A stretch of DNA of 64,000 nucleotides from Peptococcaceae bacterium (GCA_012517475.1 JAAYUV010000053.1:1-64000), one strand, 5' to 3'. Positions 36,008-45,719 are shown, numbered from the stretch's first letter. Notes: a model not told the origin generated them from the letters alone. Numbers and translations are program-made.

Positions 36008-36108
36008 CTTGCAACAATATATGCGCGACAAGCGGAGCAAGGATGCGGAGCGCGACTGTTAACGCTAGGAGGGCGTTATCTGTCGAAAAGTGCATATATT
36101 GTTGCAAG
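36008..36108. repeat. structured repeat element B (short copy)
   Basis: Bounded by a perfect 17-bp inverted repeat, CTTGCAACAATATATGC (36008-36024) and its complement (36092-36108). An inner stem CGACA/TGTCG and a small hairpin AACGC/GCGTT lie inside. GGATGCGGAGCGCGACTGTT (36041-36060) matches element A with two changes, and TCTGTCGAAA matches TCTGCCGAAA of A. The outer arms are unrelated to the arms of A. Confidence 0.85.
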
Positions 36109-36146
36109 GCAGCGGGGAATGCTTTAATTGTTAGTATAAGGGGGGA

Positions 36147-37484
36147 TCAATCCAGCCTCACCTTATACTCCCGCGAAAACCTCAACACCACAAGCATGGC
36201 GCAGCACAGCCATAGAACCGGATCTTCGAAAAAACGTCCCTCGGCCTGAGAACTGATAAATACCGCAGCCGCCCACAGGAAATAACCGGCTCCAACATAA
36301 TACTCGTTATGAAAATCATTGAACATGCTGAGATACACATTACTGTTCCCGAAAAGGGTAAAAATTCTTACCAGCATCACAATCCAGAACAAAGCCAGGA
36401 CCGTGAGCCCCACAATACCCAGCTCAGCGGCTATTGTCAGAATGGTGCTATGAGAGAGCGTCGCGCCATCCGCAACATTTTTCAGGGCTATGTAATCTCT
36501 CAGGAAAACGGTCTGAAAACTCCCGAGTCCTGATCCGAGAATGGGATGGTCTTTAAAAATCGCTATGGCTGCCTTCCAGAGATATAACCTTTGATAATTA
36601 TAATCGGCATAATTTTTAAATACTAAGGTCATTCTTTCCCAAATATCAGGACGAATGAATAAGACAATCGCTCCGCACAAAACTCCCAGCCCCAAAACCC
36701 ATAAAACGGCTTTCCGGTTAGGAAGAAGGATCAGGGCGCCGATCAATATGGCAACCAGAGTGATCATTCCTCCGCGGGAAGAAGTGAGCACCAGCTGAGC
36801 CAAGAGGATGGAGAGAGAAGCCAGGTAAAAAAGCTTGGTTCCTTTTTCGCGGGTATAGAGCTGGATGATAAAGTTAGCTACGATCCCTAAAATGAGAAAA
36901 CGGGCAAAAATATTCGGGTCCACAAAAGTTGTATTTACACGGAGGGTATGCTCTTTCATTAGATTTTGGGCCTGCCAGATCAAATTGCCGGTGAATGCTT
37001 CATAAAATGACAGCGGGGCCAAAGCCAGAGCTGCCCAGTGGACTGCATGAAAAGGCAATAGAGAATGATCCTTATCCATCAGCAGCGCAATGGAAACAAA
37101 TACGGCAAAAAGGACAAGAAGCCTTATGGTCTCAGCAACAGTTTTGCCGGAATCCGCCGAATATACAACACTGGCGGCTCCCAGTGCCAGAAAAATTATC
37201 AAGATAATGGTAAGGGGGTCTTTCAAAACAGCGCCGAACTTCTGTCGCATCTCCCTCATAAAGATTACGCGGACAAATGCGGCAAGTATCAAAGCGAAAC
37301 TGGTAAACCGGGTCAGGGAAACCATCCCCAACGCCTTGCCGATCATCCCCAGATCAGGGTACCATGTGCTGGAAATCTCCAGGGCAACCGCTATTCCCAG
37401 TAAAGGGACAAGATAAAGCGGTTTCCAGATTATCAATAGACCCAGAATAATGACTGTGATTGCCAGAACGACCCACTGAACCAT
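36147..37484 (-). CDS. O-antigen ligase/polymerase-like membrane protein
   Basis: About 445 residues. ATG 37484 follows a GGGGGT site; the longer frame would overlap the flippase gene. About 10-12 hydrophobic segments, and a periplasmic-loop region with WKAAIAIFKDHPILGSGLGSFQ and LSHSTILTIAAELGIVGL, the Wzy_C signature with its histidine. It probably polymerises repeat units or transfers them to an acceptor. One of three such proteins in the window. Confidence 0.82.
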   Translation of the reverse strand: MVQWVVLAITVIILGLLIIWKPLYLVPLLGIAVALEISSTWYPDLGMIGKALGMVSLTRFTSFALILAAFVRVIFMREMRQKFGAVLKDPLTIILIIFLALGAASVVYSADSGKTVAETIRLLVLFAVFVSIALLMDKDHSLLPFHAVHWAALALAPLSFYEAFTGNLIWQAQNLMKEHTLRVNTTFVDPNIFARFLILGIVANFIIQLYTREKGTKLFYLASLSILLAQLVLTSSRGGMITLVAILIGALILLPNRKAVLWVLGLGVLCGAIVLFIRPDIWERMTLVFKNYADYNYQRLYLWKAAIAIFKDHPILGSGLGSFQTVFLRDYIALKNVADGATLSHSTILTIAAELGIVGLTVLALFWIVMLVRIFTLFGNSNVYLSMFNDFHNEYYVGAGYFLWAAAVFISSQAEGRFFEDPVLWLCCAMLVVLRFSREYKVRLD

Positions 37485-37503
37485 TTTTATACCCCCATTA
37501 TTG

Positions 37504-38931
37504 TTATTTGATTCCGCCAATTCTTAGGATTTGCCGGAAAGCATAGCTTCCTACTCTTCTAAAATCTCTGTCCAAAGCCACAATGGCAATACAAAAAACG
37601 ATACCGGCCAGAGCCGCCGAAACCAAAGGGTTGAAGCTGTTTAACAACCAGGCGGTAACTGCCATCAACAGGGAAGCCAGCAAAACCATCGGCAGCTGCC
37701 GCCATACCCTGATCTTATATACTCCCCTTCGGACCAGAAAATAATATCCGAAGAAGATATAAATTTCTACGATAACGAGGGCGTAGGCTGTCCCTAAAAT
37801 GCCCAAAAGAGGGGTCATGGTCATGGTCAGGATGAAAAGAAGGACCAGCGCCGACCCTTGAACAACGGTTCTCTGCCATTGACGATTGGTTGTAGTCAAA
37901 ACATCCCCCAGGGAAAAACTCATACATTCCAAAGCCAGGAACCAGGATACGATCATCAAAATCGGTATGGACTCATTAAACTTCCCCGCATAAAGCCATT
38001 TTGTAAGAGGTCCGGCTAAAACAAAAATCAGGACACTTCCGGCAATCCCTACCGCTGACAGAAATTTAAAAACCTTTTCGATCGTATTCTGATGCCTGTC
38101 CTTATCCGATTCACCCAATTGGTAAAGCGCAGGATAGAGGGCACTGGTCATCAGGCTCGGTATAAAAACCAGCATTTGGACCAGTTTATATGCAGCGGAA
38201 TAAATTCCAACCTGCACATTGGTGGCTGTGAGCGATAAGACTAAAATACTCTGTTGAAGAAAGATGTAATAAAAAATCCTGTGGATTCCAAACGGCAGGC
38301 CGTTCTTTACCATCCCCGCAAGGCTGCTGATTTCGATTTGGGGCTTCACTTTGCTGCGAAGGGCCAGGAAGATAAGCAAACTAATCAGGACATAACTGAT
38401 CAGATGGGTAAAGGTGATGGCTACAACACCCAAGCGGCTCAGAATGACAATCATGGTCAGCACAGCGATGAGCAGGGTATTTAAAAATTGAAAACCTGCC
38501 GCCAGGACCATCTGCTCAACAGCCTGAAAATAGTTGTACACGGATTGATTCAAGGCATTGAAACAAACCGCAATCCCTAATATCACAATCATGGCTTGCA
38601 CGGAAGAATTATAGCCGGCCGGAAACATGAAAATAATCATGCAAATATAGCATCCAGTTGCCATGACACTTTTAAACAATAAGGTGTTCCCAAAATACTT
38701 GGGTAAGACCGCGGCATTCCGGGAACCTTCCTGAACCATTAGCTGGCTTATTCCCAGTTCGGAAAACAAAATGAAAGTCCCGACAAAGGCATAGGCTGTG
38801 GAATAATCGCCGAATGGGCCGGGCCCCAAATACCGGGTAACAAAAATACCTACTACAGCAGTAATGGCCTTGGCAAGAATCCCGGAAACCCCTAAGGCTG
38901 TTGCATTTCTGGCAATGCGGCGGGTATCCAT
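37504..38931 (-). CDS. Wzx-type polysaccharide flippase
   Basis: About 475 residues with about 12-14 hydrophobic segments and MATE-like polysaccharide export signatures (ALGVSGILAKAITAVVGIFVTRYLGPGPFGDYSTAYAFVG near the N-terminus). ATG 38931 is taken, two codons after a TTG. It would flip undecaprenyl-linked repeat units to the outer face, feeding the ligase/polymerase encoded next. Confidence 0.88.
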   Translation of the reverse strand: MDTRRIARNATALGVSGILAKAITAVVGIFVTRYLGPGPFGDYSTAYAFVGTFILFSELGISQLMVQEGSRNAAVLPKYFGNTLLFKSVMATGCYICMIIFMFPAGYNSSVQAMIVILGIAVCFNALNQSVYNYFQAVEQMVLAAGFQFLNTLLIAVLTMIVILSRLGVVAITFTHLISYVLISLLIFLALRSKVKPQIEISSLAGMVKNGLPFGIHRIFYYIFLQQSILVLSLTATNVQVGIYSAAYKLVQMLVFIPSLMTSALYPALYQLGESDKDRHQNTIEKVFKFLSAVGIAGSVLIFVLAGPLTKWLYAGKFNESIPILMIVSWFLALECMSFSLGDVLTTTNRQWQRTVVQGSALVLLFILTMTMTPLLGILGTAYALVIVEIYIFFGYYFLVRRGVYKIRVWRQLPMVLLASLLMAVTAWLLNSFNPLVSAALAGIVFCIAIVALDRDFRRVGSYAFRQILRIGGIK

Positions 38932-38971
38932 TGTCAATCACTTCTTTAATCAATTATTTTCGTTATAGGCA

Positions 38972-40093
38972 TCAATTTTCCAGCCTGCCATAAATCTTAA
39001 GGAGTTTCTCTTCCATTTTACCCCAGTTATATTCTTCCCGGACAGCCCTGATTCCATTATCCCCCATCTCTTTACAGAGGCGCGGATCAGAAAGCAGAAT
39101 GTTTATGGCTTTGGCTATCTCTTCCGGTTTGGTGGGATCCACAATAATACCGCTGTTATATTTGCTGAGGAACCTTTTGATTGGGGGCAAATCGCTCCCT
39201 ACCACGGGAATGCCGCAGCTCATATACTCAAATTGCTTGATCGGGATGTTCTTATAATATTTCGGAAGGGGCAGGAGCGTAACGACACCTACCCTGGATT
39301 TCCGGATATATTCTTCCACATCGACATGCGGAACTTTTCCGGCAAATAGAATGTTCCGGTCAAGATCATGTTCTTCGATATAGGAATAAACAATCTCTTT
39401 GCCTTGTTGATCATCAAAAGGACCTACAAAAACCATCCTGATTTCAGGGTGCTTCTCACGAAGTATCTCTATCGCTTGCACAACATTGTAAACGCCCCGT
39501 TCAAGAGTAATCCCCCCCTGGTAGATCACATCGTATTCTTTTTCCGTGCTGCTTTCCTCGGCAGGCTCAAACTCCGAAAAATTATAAATGACGTCTACCC
39601 TGGAGTTAACCTTGTCAAATCTCTCTTTCACCGCATCATCCGCCGTAATGATCTGGTCGAACTTTCTGGCCAGACGGAGTTCTGTCTTATCCACAAGGAA
39701 AGTAGCAATGGGTCTGACGATTTTAGGCACTTTTCTGGACATTCTCATCATATCCGGATAATGCTCATGAACATCATAAATAATCTTGCTTTCAGGCAAA
39801 GCCTTTTTTATTTTACGAACTTTATAAATCAACTCAAAATCATGAAAGTGATAGATATCTGCCTTGACTTGGATGGCTTTTTCTACAACCGTATCACCCA
39901 ACCTGAATCTTCCGTAAAGAGAATCCGCTCTTTTGACCCCGATGATCTTAATTCCCTGCTCGCTGTATTCCTCTCTTTCATCAGGGACGATCAGAGTAAT
40001 GTCCTCATACTTCTTTCGAAGGGAAAGAGCCTGCTTGTAAAAAATCCGGTTATCAAACGCTTGGTGCCCCGTAGTCAGGATACAGATCTTCAA
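38972..40093 (-). CDS. family 4 glycosyltransferase
   Basis: 373 residues. KICILTTGHQAFDNRIFYKQALSL is a common opening of this GT4 group; DIYHFHDFELIYKVRKI contributes to the acceptor side, VIYQGGITLERGVYNVVQAIEIL and MVFVGPFDD to the donor side, and KQFEYMSCGIPVVGSDLPPIKRFL carries the late E-x7-type donor motif. No signal peptide. Its neighbours are a second GT4 gene upstream and the flippase gene downstream. Confidence 0.9.
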   Translation of the reverse strand: MKICILTTGHQAFDNRIFYKQALSLRKKYEDITLIVPDEREEYSEQGIKIIGVKRADSLYGRFRLGDTVVEKAIQVKADIYHFHDFELIYKVRKIKKALPESKIIYDVHEHYPDMMRMSRKVPKIVRPIATFLVDKTELRLARKFDQIITADDAVKERFDKVNSRVDVIYNFSEFEPAEESSTEKEYDVIYQGGITLERGVYNVVQAIEILREKHPEIRMVFVGPFDDQQGKEIVYSYIEEHDLDRNILFAGKVPHVDVEEYIRKSRVGVVTLLPLPKYYKNIPIKQFEYMSCGIPVVGSDLPPIKRFLSKYNSGIIVDPTKPEEIAKAINILLSDPRLCKEMGDNGIRAVREEYNWGKMEEKLLKIYGRLEN

Positions 40094-40166
40094 CGAATGA
40101 TACCTCCCCGCTTACACAATAATTATTTTATAGTATTCGAAACTTCTTGCGAAATTCGGTTATCTG

Positions 40167-41408
40167 CTATGCGGAATTCACATTCGTTCTGTTCTGGAAA
40201 TGCATGAGGTCCTGATAAATTTCTACGGTTTTTACCGCATTGTGTTCCCATGTAAAACCATTTCGTGCCGTATCCCGTCCGGCTTCACCCAGCTGTTTGG
40301 CATAGGCCCGATCGTTGAGCAAAACCTTGAGATAATTTACAATGTCCCAGGGATTTCGGGGCCGGACCAACAACCCGTTCCTGCCGTGCGAGATCACATC
40401 TTCGATCCCTTCTCCCTGAACACCGATGACCGGTACTCCCTGAGCCATAGCCTCTACATAGACTACCCCAAAACCTTCCTGCCAGCTGGGAAGACAGAAT
40501 ATGTCGGCCGATGCCATTTGTCTCATTGCCTCGGCATGCGGAACTTTCCCGATGAACTCCACATGCCGGCGAAGGTGGAGATCATCCACCAGTTTCTCCA
40601 GGCTCTGCCTTTCCTCACCGTCTCCGACAATGGTATATTTCAGATTCGGGTACTCATTCACCAGGGAGGCGAGAGCCTGAATGTTTAAATCAATACCTTT
40701 GGTTTTTTTGAGGTTAGAAACACTGATGATTTTTACAATGTCATTATCTTTATGTCGTTCTTGTCTTGTTTGATTTGGGAAGGATCGTTCATTTTCCGGC
40801 TTGCAGTCTGTCAAGTCTATGCCGTTGTTCACTACGGAAATCTTATTAAAATAAGGCTCATCCTTCGCCAAATTTTTCAGCTTGGAACTTACAGTAATAA
40901 TGCCGTCCGCCCCAAGAAGAATTTGCCGCATTCTTTCCCGGCAGCCTTCCCCCCGGAGAATGGTTGATTGAAAATCCTGCCCGTGAATGGATATCAGAAG
41001 CGGAACATGATAGTTCTTGTTCAGCAAATAAGCGCAGTGCCCGTCCGGAATAGCGACGTGGGCATGGATCAGATCAAATTGAAACTCACTGAAAATGCTT
41101 TTTACAAGATTTCGTATCCCCAGAAACATGAAGAAACCGGAGTGCTCCAGCAGGAAGGACCGGGGGAATTCCGGATATCTTGGATAAAAAACCTCTATTC
41201 CATCCAATGTAGCCCGGCTTGGTATGGAAGCATATGACTTCCACTTTTTCTTCAAAACACTTAAAGGCCAGGGGGCATAGGGAACCGGAGAAATAACTTT
41301 TACTTTACAATCCAGTTCCAGTAAAGCCCGGATTTGCTTATGAATAAAAATACCATAACTCGGATTTTGGGAAGACGGATACATATGGGAAATGACCAAA
41401 ATATTCAT
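40167..41408 (-). CDS. family 4 glycosyltransferase
   Basis: 413 residues. NILVISHMYPSSQNPSYGIFIHKQIRALLE and DLIHAHVAIPDGHCAYLL are typical GT4 N-terminal motifs; VSNLKKTKGIDLNIQAL, YTIVGDGEERQSLE and PSWQEGFGVVYVEAMAQGVPVIGVQGEGI give the GT-B donor domain with the acidic E-G-F-G-x3-E pattern. Donor unknown. It starts 12 bp after the stop of the membrane ligase-like gene. Confidence 0.92.
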   Translation of the reverse strand: MNILVISHMYPSSQNPSYGIFIHKQIRALLELDCKVKVISPVPYAPWPLSVLKKKWKSYASIPSRATLDGIEVFYPRYPEFPRSFLLEHSGFFMFLGIRNLVKSIFSEFQFDLIHAHVAIPDGHCAYLLNKNYHVPLLISIHGQDFQSTILRGEGCRERMRQILLGADGIITVSSKLKNLAKDEPYFNKISVVNNGIDLTDCKPENERSFPNQTRQERHKDNDIVKIISVSNLKKTKGIDLNIQALASLVNEYPNLKYTIVGDGEERQSLEKLVDDLHLRRHVEFIGKVPHAEAMRQMASADIFCLPSWQEGFGVVYVEAMAQGVPVIGVQGEGIEDVISHGRNGLLVRPRNPWDIVNYLKVLLNDRAYAKQLGEAGRDTARNGFTWEHNAVKTVEIYQDLMHFQNRTNVNSA

Positions 41409-41420
41409 TCATCAGACCCC

Positions 41421-42764
41421 TTACGCCTGCTCACTATCGCACTTAAGGGAATTATATACCACACCCATGGAGATGGCAAAAATCGTCATCAGCTGCAGGT
41501 TATAAAAAATCCCTGCCATAAAATTAAAAACAAAGATGGACGGCAGAACCGCTGCATAGGCCCCCACAAGTTGGGCAGGTCTATCAAAGGCTGCACCTAT
41601 GCCCCATGCATCGATCCTCGATTTAAGGTTTTTAAGTCCCAGGATAAACGGCATCAGGAAGAAAACTAAGTAAACCCCCAAACCGACAAAACCGTATCTC
41701 CTGGCATATAAGGCGTACTCATTGTCCACCAGGGTTGTCATCACATATTTCTGAGTTCCCCATCCAAATACCGGTGATTCCCAGATACTGCCTACCGCAG
41801 CACCCCAACGGTCCATGTGCCCCTGGAAAGAAGTACTGGTTGAAAAGTCCAATCCCTCATGCAACCGGTAGAAGAAATCTGCCGATGCCGTGGTAAAAAG
41901 AACCATGGTCAAGAGGAAAAGAGCTACAATCTTTATGACCACTTTTTTATTCCGCTTATGATAAAGAAAAGCGGAAATGGAGGAAAGCGCAAACAGCAGG
42001 GCAATCCCGAACAAGGCAGTACGGGATATGGTTAGAAACTCCAGCTTAATAACCAACCCGATCATAACAAAGAGTTTCCAAGGGAACTTGTCCCTGTCTT
42101 CCCCAAAAAAATAACGGACAGTGAGGTAGGAAAGAGTAATGACGGTAAATATCCCAAAAAAGTTCGGGTTGTCAAAAGTCCCCAAGACCCTGGCCGGATT
42201 CCCAACAATCAGGTGTTCCCAATGCTGCTGATCAAAGTAGGGCGAAAACCAGGTATTCATATTCAGGATATTTAGGTGCTGACCCCAGCCAAAAACAACC
42301 AGAAAAGCAATCCCGGAAAGAAAAGCTTTACTCAAAAAATCAAATTCCGCTTCCCGGATATCAATAGATAAAGTGAGGGAAATAATAAGAAAATATTTAA
42401 ACAGGGTCACCAGTTCCATGAGATCCCTCATCCCATAGTAGCCGGCTTTCCGGATATACACTCCATATATATTGGAGATAAAATAGGAAACTGTAAGTAA
42501 AATAAAAATCAGGATAATGCGTTTCAATTCTTTTTTCTGCGAGACCAATGCCACTTTTTCTTCTTCTTTAAACTTAAAACCGTTCTTGAGAAAAGACAGG
42601 ACATTTAGCCCGAAAATCCCGAAGAGCAGAAATTCCTCTAATCGGATATTAGGAAGAGATGGGTGCAAAGGTATGGAAGGGAGTATCATTGCCGAAAGCA
42701 TAACTGCAACAAGCAGGAACAGCCTGTGTTCATTCTTTTTCGTGATGCCGTTATTCCAGAACAT
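41421..42764 (-). CDS. O-antigen ligase/polymerase-like membrane protein
   Basis: 447 residues, about 10-12 hydrophobic segments. The extracytoplasmic loop contains GHMDRWGAAVGSIWESPVFGWGTQK followed by a YALYARRYGFVGLGVYLVFF stretch, resembling Wzy_C members, though the usual histidine in the HN/HS motif is less obvious. RBS is good (TTAAGGAGG). It is paralogous in layout to the protein at 36147-37484. One may act as polymerase and the other as ligase (inference). Confidence 0.75.
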   Translation of the reverse strand: MFWNNGITKKNEHRLFLLVAVMLSAMILPSIPLHPSLPNIRLEEFLLFGIFGLNVLSFLKNGFKFKEEEKVALVSQKKELKRIILIFILLTVSYFISNIYGVYIRKAGYYGMRDLMELVTLFKYFLIISLTLSIDIREAEFDFLSKAFLSGIAFLVVFGWGQHLNILNMNTWFSPYFDQQHWEHLIVGNPARVLGTFDNPNFFGIFTVITLSYLTVRYFFGEDRDKFPWKLFVMIGLVIKLEFLTISRTALFGIALLFALSSISAFLYHKRNKKVVIKIVALFLLTMVLFTTASADFFYRLHEGLDFSTSTSFQGHMDRWGAAVGSIWESPVFGWGTQKYVMTTLVDNEYALYARRYGFVGLGVYLVFFLMPFILGLKNLKSRIDAWGIGAAFDRPAQLVGAYAAVLPSIFVFNFMAGIFYNLQLMTIFAISMGVVYNSLKCDSEQA

Positions 42765-42828
42765 TTTTCCTCCTTAAGGTCTTTCGTTTTTCTGTCTGCG
42801 ACTTTCTATTTTTTAGTGTTTGCTTATT

Positions 42829-43944
42829 TTAGGATTCAAATACGGAATAAAGAACCTTAACAATTTCCTCTTGCGCTTCCAGTGCTAACTCCGGATAGCA
42901 GGGAATGGCCAGGGCTTGAGTACAGGCTTCTTCGGCTACCGGAAGGTCTCCCGTTTGATAGCCTAAGTAGGCGAAAGCGTTTTGCAAATGGAGAGGCAAA
43001 GGATAATAAATAGCGCAGGCGATTCCCCTCTCGTCCAGAGCCATAGCCAGCCTTTCCCTCTCATCCGTTCTTAATACATACAAATGGTAAACAGCATAAG
43101 CCCTGGGATCTTTTCCCGGGAGAATAAGTTTTCCTTCGTCAGCTAACGGTTTTAAGAGCTGATCATAGATTTCGGCCTTGTTCCTTCTTGCAGCGTTCCA
43201 CTGGTTCAGGTATCTGAATTTCACCCGGAGTATGGCAGCCTGGATCTCATCCAAGCGGCTGTTGAAACCAACTTCTTGATGGTAGTACTTGTTTTTGCTG
43301 CCATGAAAACGAAGGATCCTGATTTTCTCCGCGATTTGATCGTCATTAGTGACAACCATTCCCCCATCCCCATAACCGCCAAGATTTTTGGTAGGGAAAA
43401 AACTGAAGGTTCCGGCATCTCCGATTGATCCCGCTTTTTGACCCATGTATTCTGCACCGATCGCCTGAGCGGCATCTTCTATGACTTTGAGGTGATGTTT
43501 TTCCGCCACCTTCATAACCTTTTCCATATCTGCCATCTGTCCGAAAATATGTACGGGGATAATGGCCTTTGTCCGGGAGGTTATCTTTTTTTCTAAAAGA
43601 TCAACATCGATGTTTAATGTTACGGGATCAATATCAACAAATACCGGCGTTGCCCCCACATTGGCAATGGTCTCGGCGGACGCAAAGAACGTAAACGGAC
43701 TGGTGATGACTTCATCTCCAGGTCCGATCTTGCAGGCGTGAAGAGCCAGGACCAAAGCATCCGTACCGTTGGCGACAGCTACCGCATGCTTCGTTCCGCA
43801 GTAGGCAGCGATTTCATCTTCCAACGCTTTCATCTCAGGACCAAAAATAAATTTGCATGAGTCCAGGACATTTAAAATAGCTTTGTCAATATCCTCTTTA
43901 ATAGAAAGATATTGAGCTTTTAAATCCAAAAGTGGAATGGACAC
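42829..43944 (-). CDS. wbpE: WbpE/WlbC-type sugar aminotransferase
   Basis: 371 residues, GTG start with AAAGGATGAG upstream. DegT-family motifs: [70 protein letters not shown], and [16 protein letters not shown] with the PLP lysine at about 186. This group includes WbpE, which aminates C3 of UDP-3-keto-GlcNAcA. The nearby oxidase, acetyltransferase and 6-dehydrogenase genes complete that route. Element C lies directly upstream. Confidence 0.88.
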   Translation of the reverse strand: MSIPLLDLKAQYLSIKEDIDKAILNVLDSCKFIFGPEMKALEDEIAAYCGTKHAVAVANGTDALVLALHACKIGPGDEVITSPFTFFASAETIANVGATPVFVDIDPVTLNIDVDLLEKKITSRTKAIIPVHIFGQMADMEKVMKVAEKHHLKVIEDAAQAIGAEYMGQKAGSIGDAGTFSFFPTKNLGGYGDGGMVVTNDDQIAEKIRILRFHGSKNKYYHQEVGFNSRLDEIQAAILRVKFRYLNQWNAARRNKAEIYDQLLKPLADEGKLILPGKDPRAYAVYHLYVLRTDERERLAMALDERGIACAIYYPLPLHLQNAFAYLGYQTGDLPVAEEACTQALAIPCYPELALEAQEEIVKVLYSVFES

Positions 43945-43960
43945 ATTCTCTCATCCTTTC

Positions 43961-44021
43961 TGACGGCCATGGATGGCCTAATGCCGCGGTGCCATGGATG
44001 GCAAAGAGCGGCAAACGGCCA
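43961..44021. repeat. structured repeat element C (module only)
   Basis: About 61 bp without long outer arms. It contains GGCCA-TGGA-TGGCC (43965-43978), GCCGC/GCGGC (43983-44012) and TGCCA-TGGA-TGGCA. It aligns with 33859-33918 of element A, with paired changes preserving both stems, and with 54910-54993 of element D on the other strand. It sits between the acetyltransferase and aminotransferase genes, close to the ribosome site of the latter. Confidence 0.85.
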
Positions 44022-44101
44022 CTATATAAAAGTACACCCAATATCTGCTCATTTCAAGATATGTCTGCAAAACAACATTGTTTTATACAAAACCGATTTG
44101 A

Positions 44102-44974
44102 TTAAGAATTATTTTCTATCAGTTCTTCTTTAGGAACATCCCTTACTTCTTTTGCCGGGAATCCTTTAACGACTTTGAATGCAGGGGTATCTCTGGTTAC
44201 CAGAGAACCTGCGGCTACGAAGGATTCTTCCGTGACTTCCACCCCGGGCAGGAGAATTGCTCCCCCTCCGATTCTTGCGCCCCTCCGGATGGTAGCCCCT
44301 TTGATGAATTTAAATCTTTTTTCCGTTCTTCCCATAAAATTATCATTCGTAGTGGTAACCATCGGCGCAATAAAAACCCGTTCCTCGATTTCCATATATG
44401 CCGTAATATAGGAGCCGGTCTGAATCTTGGTATATGCTCCAATCCTCGTGTCATTCTCCACCGCACTGCCGCTGCCCACGACAACCTTTTGGGCTAAGGT
44501 GCAGCGTTCCCGGATGAGAGCCCTGTCCCCAACAAATACTTCGTCTGCCAGCACCGTCCCGGCATAAATCACAGCAGAACATCCGATGGTACAATTCCTG
44601 CCAACGGTAAGGGGGGGAAGGTCGGACTGCTTCTTCACCGTACTGGTCGATGCGGCCTTCGGCAGTCTTCCTATGGTTGAATTATTTCCGATGTAAGCTC
44701 CTTCTTCAATCAGTGTCCCGGGGCAGACAGAAGTATGATCCCCGATGGTTACATTGTCTTTCAGAACGGTTTTTTCGCCTAAAGTAACCTGGGCGCCAAG
44801 TTTTACACCATTTCCTATCACTGTGCCTTCGGCAAGAACGCAGCCGGGTGAAAGACTTGTCCCCCTGCCAATCACAACATTCTCCCCAATTACGCAGAAG
44901 GGGGCAATCTTCACTTCGCTCCCGATCTGGGCATTGTCTGCGATAATACTGCTGGGATGAATATTTGTACTCAA
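44102..44974 (-). CDS. wbpD: WbpD-like hexapeptide-repeat N-acetyltransferase
   Basis: 290 residues, TTG start with GAGGG upstream. Nearly the whole chain is left-handed beta-helix (IHPSSIIADNAQIGSEVKIAPFCVIGENVVIG, then AVIYAGTVLADEVFVGDRALI). The last third has ATIRRGARIGGGAILLPGV and a C-terminal GFPAKEV. It is longer than the ~190-residue WbpD/WlbB enzymes because of an extra N-terminal helix, so it may be a related acyltransferase. In context it would acetylate the 3-amino group made by the adjacent aminotransferase. Confidence 0.75.
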   Translation of the reverse strand: MSTNIHPSSIIADNAQIGSEVKIAPFCVIGENVVIGRGTSLSPGCVLAEGTVIGNGVKLGAQVTLGEKTVLKDNVTIGDHTSVCPGTLIEEGAYIGNNSTIGRLPKAASTSTVKKQSDLPPLTVGRNCTIGCSAVIYAGTVLADEVFVGDRALIRERCTLAQKVVVGSGSAVENDTRIGAYTKIQTGSYITAYMEIEERVFIAPMVTTTNDNFMGRTEKRFKFIKGATIRRGARIGGGAILLPGVEVTEESFVAAGSLVTRDTPAFKVVKGFPAKEVRDVPKEELIENNS

Positions 44975-45200
44975 AATTCAAGTACCCTCTTTCCTTTTAG
45001 TCTCTGGTAGTTTACACGTTTAAATTGTTTTATCTTCTATATTATGACATAAGTATGACACAATTTTACACTATCTTTCTATTTATCGGGAATCTATTTT
45101 TTTCTTATGACTGATCAGTTATACATAAAGTGGGACAAGTAGGTGTATATATAATCAAGAACTCATTCAATCTATTTCCTGGTAGAAGGGAGAACGCTGG

Positions 45201-45407
45201 ATGATCAGAAAATACTGCCCAAGGTGCCGAACCTATTCATATTCTGCTTCCATGGAAAAACCGTGGCTTTGTGCAACCTGCAAATTGGATTTGGGAGACC
45301 GTCCTATTCTTCAAATTAACCAAAAAGCTGAAGATGATCCGGAAAAAGAAAACCAAGGTTCTCATCAAGATTCTCAGCCCGAAATACAAAGTGGCTTTAA
45401 CCAGTAG
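45201..45407 (+). CDS. small zinc-ribbon-like protein
   Basis: 68 residues with GAAGGGAG upstream. Two CxxC pairs (KYCPRCRTYSYS and LCATCKLDL) suggest a single zinc ribbon; the C-terminal half is polar and acidic (EDDPEKENQGS). It is a lone plus-strand gene inside a minus-strand operon region and has its own terminator overlapping the stop. Function unknown. Confidence 0.7.
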   Translation: MIRKYCPRCRTYSYSASMEKPWLCATCKLDLGDRPILQINQKAEDDPEKENQGSHQDSQPEIQSGFNQ

Positions 45408-45420
45408 TTAGAGCCACTTT
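45388..45420 (+). terminator. terminator overlapping the zinc-ribbon gene stop
   Basis: AAAGTGGCT pairs with AGCCACTTT around a 15-base loop containing the stop codon, followed by TGCATTTTCC. The stem includes the last codons of the gene, so the 3' end is very compact. Confidence 0.75.
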
Positions 45421-45476
45421 TGCATTTTCCTCTGATGTAGCAATTTCAAACTTTCCTAAACAACCCTCGCATTCCC

Positions 45477-45719
45477 TTACATCGGGAAACTTTCATGGCG
45501 TTCCCAGGATTCTACAATTCGAATAGCCTGATAGTATTCATAGCCTTTACCAATCAGAAAAGCTATAAGCGCAGCTTCCGTCACAGCATGCTTTAAACTG
45601 ACAGGCCTGGCTTCCCTTAGGCTGTGCCTGACAGCCGGCATGACCTGCATAATCGCACGGTTGTAGTCAGGCATCATTGGAGGCATTCCCGGGCCCGGTA
45701 CTTCATAAGGCGGTCTCAT
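45477..45719 (-). CDS. conserved-looking small protein, unknown function
   Basis: About 80 residues; ATG 45719 gives eight bases to an AAAGGAG site, better than the ATG at 45725. The N-terminus is proline- and methionine-rich (PPYEVPGPGMPPMMPDYNR), then an amphipathic helical part (VTEAALIAFLIGKGYEYYQAIRIVESW). No membrane segment and no known motif. It sits after the Gfo/Idh-type oxidase gene, but its codon pattern is ordinary for the window. Confidence 0.6.
   Translation of the reverse strand: MRPPYEVPGPGMPPMMPDYNRAIMQVMPAVRHSLREARPVSLKHAVTEAALIAFLIGKGYEYYQAIRIVESWERHESFPM

Noticed and set aside
39368-40207. 279-codon plus-strand frame antisense to two glycosyltransferase genes
   Set aside because: It lies opposite well-supported GT4 genes and shows no domain features.
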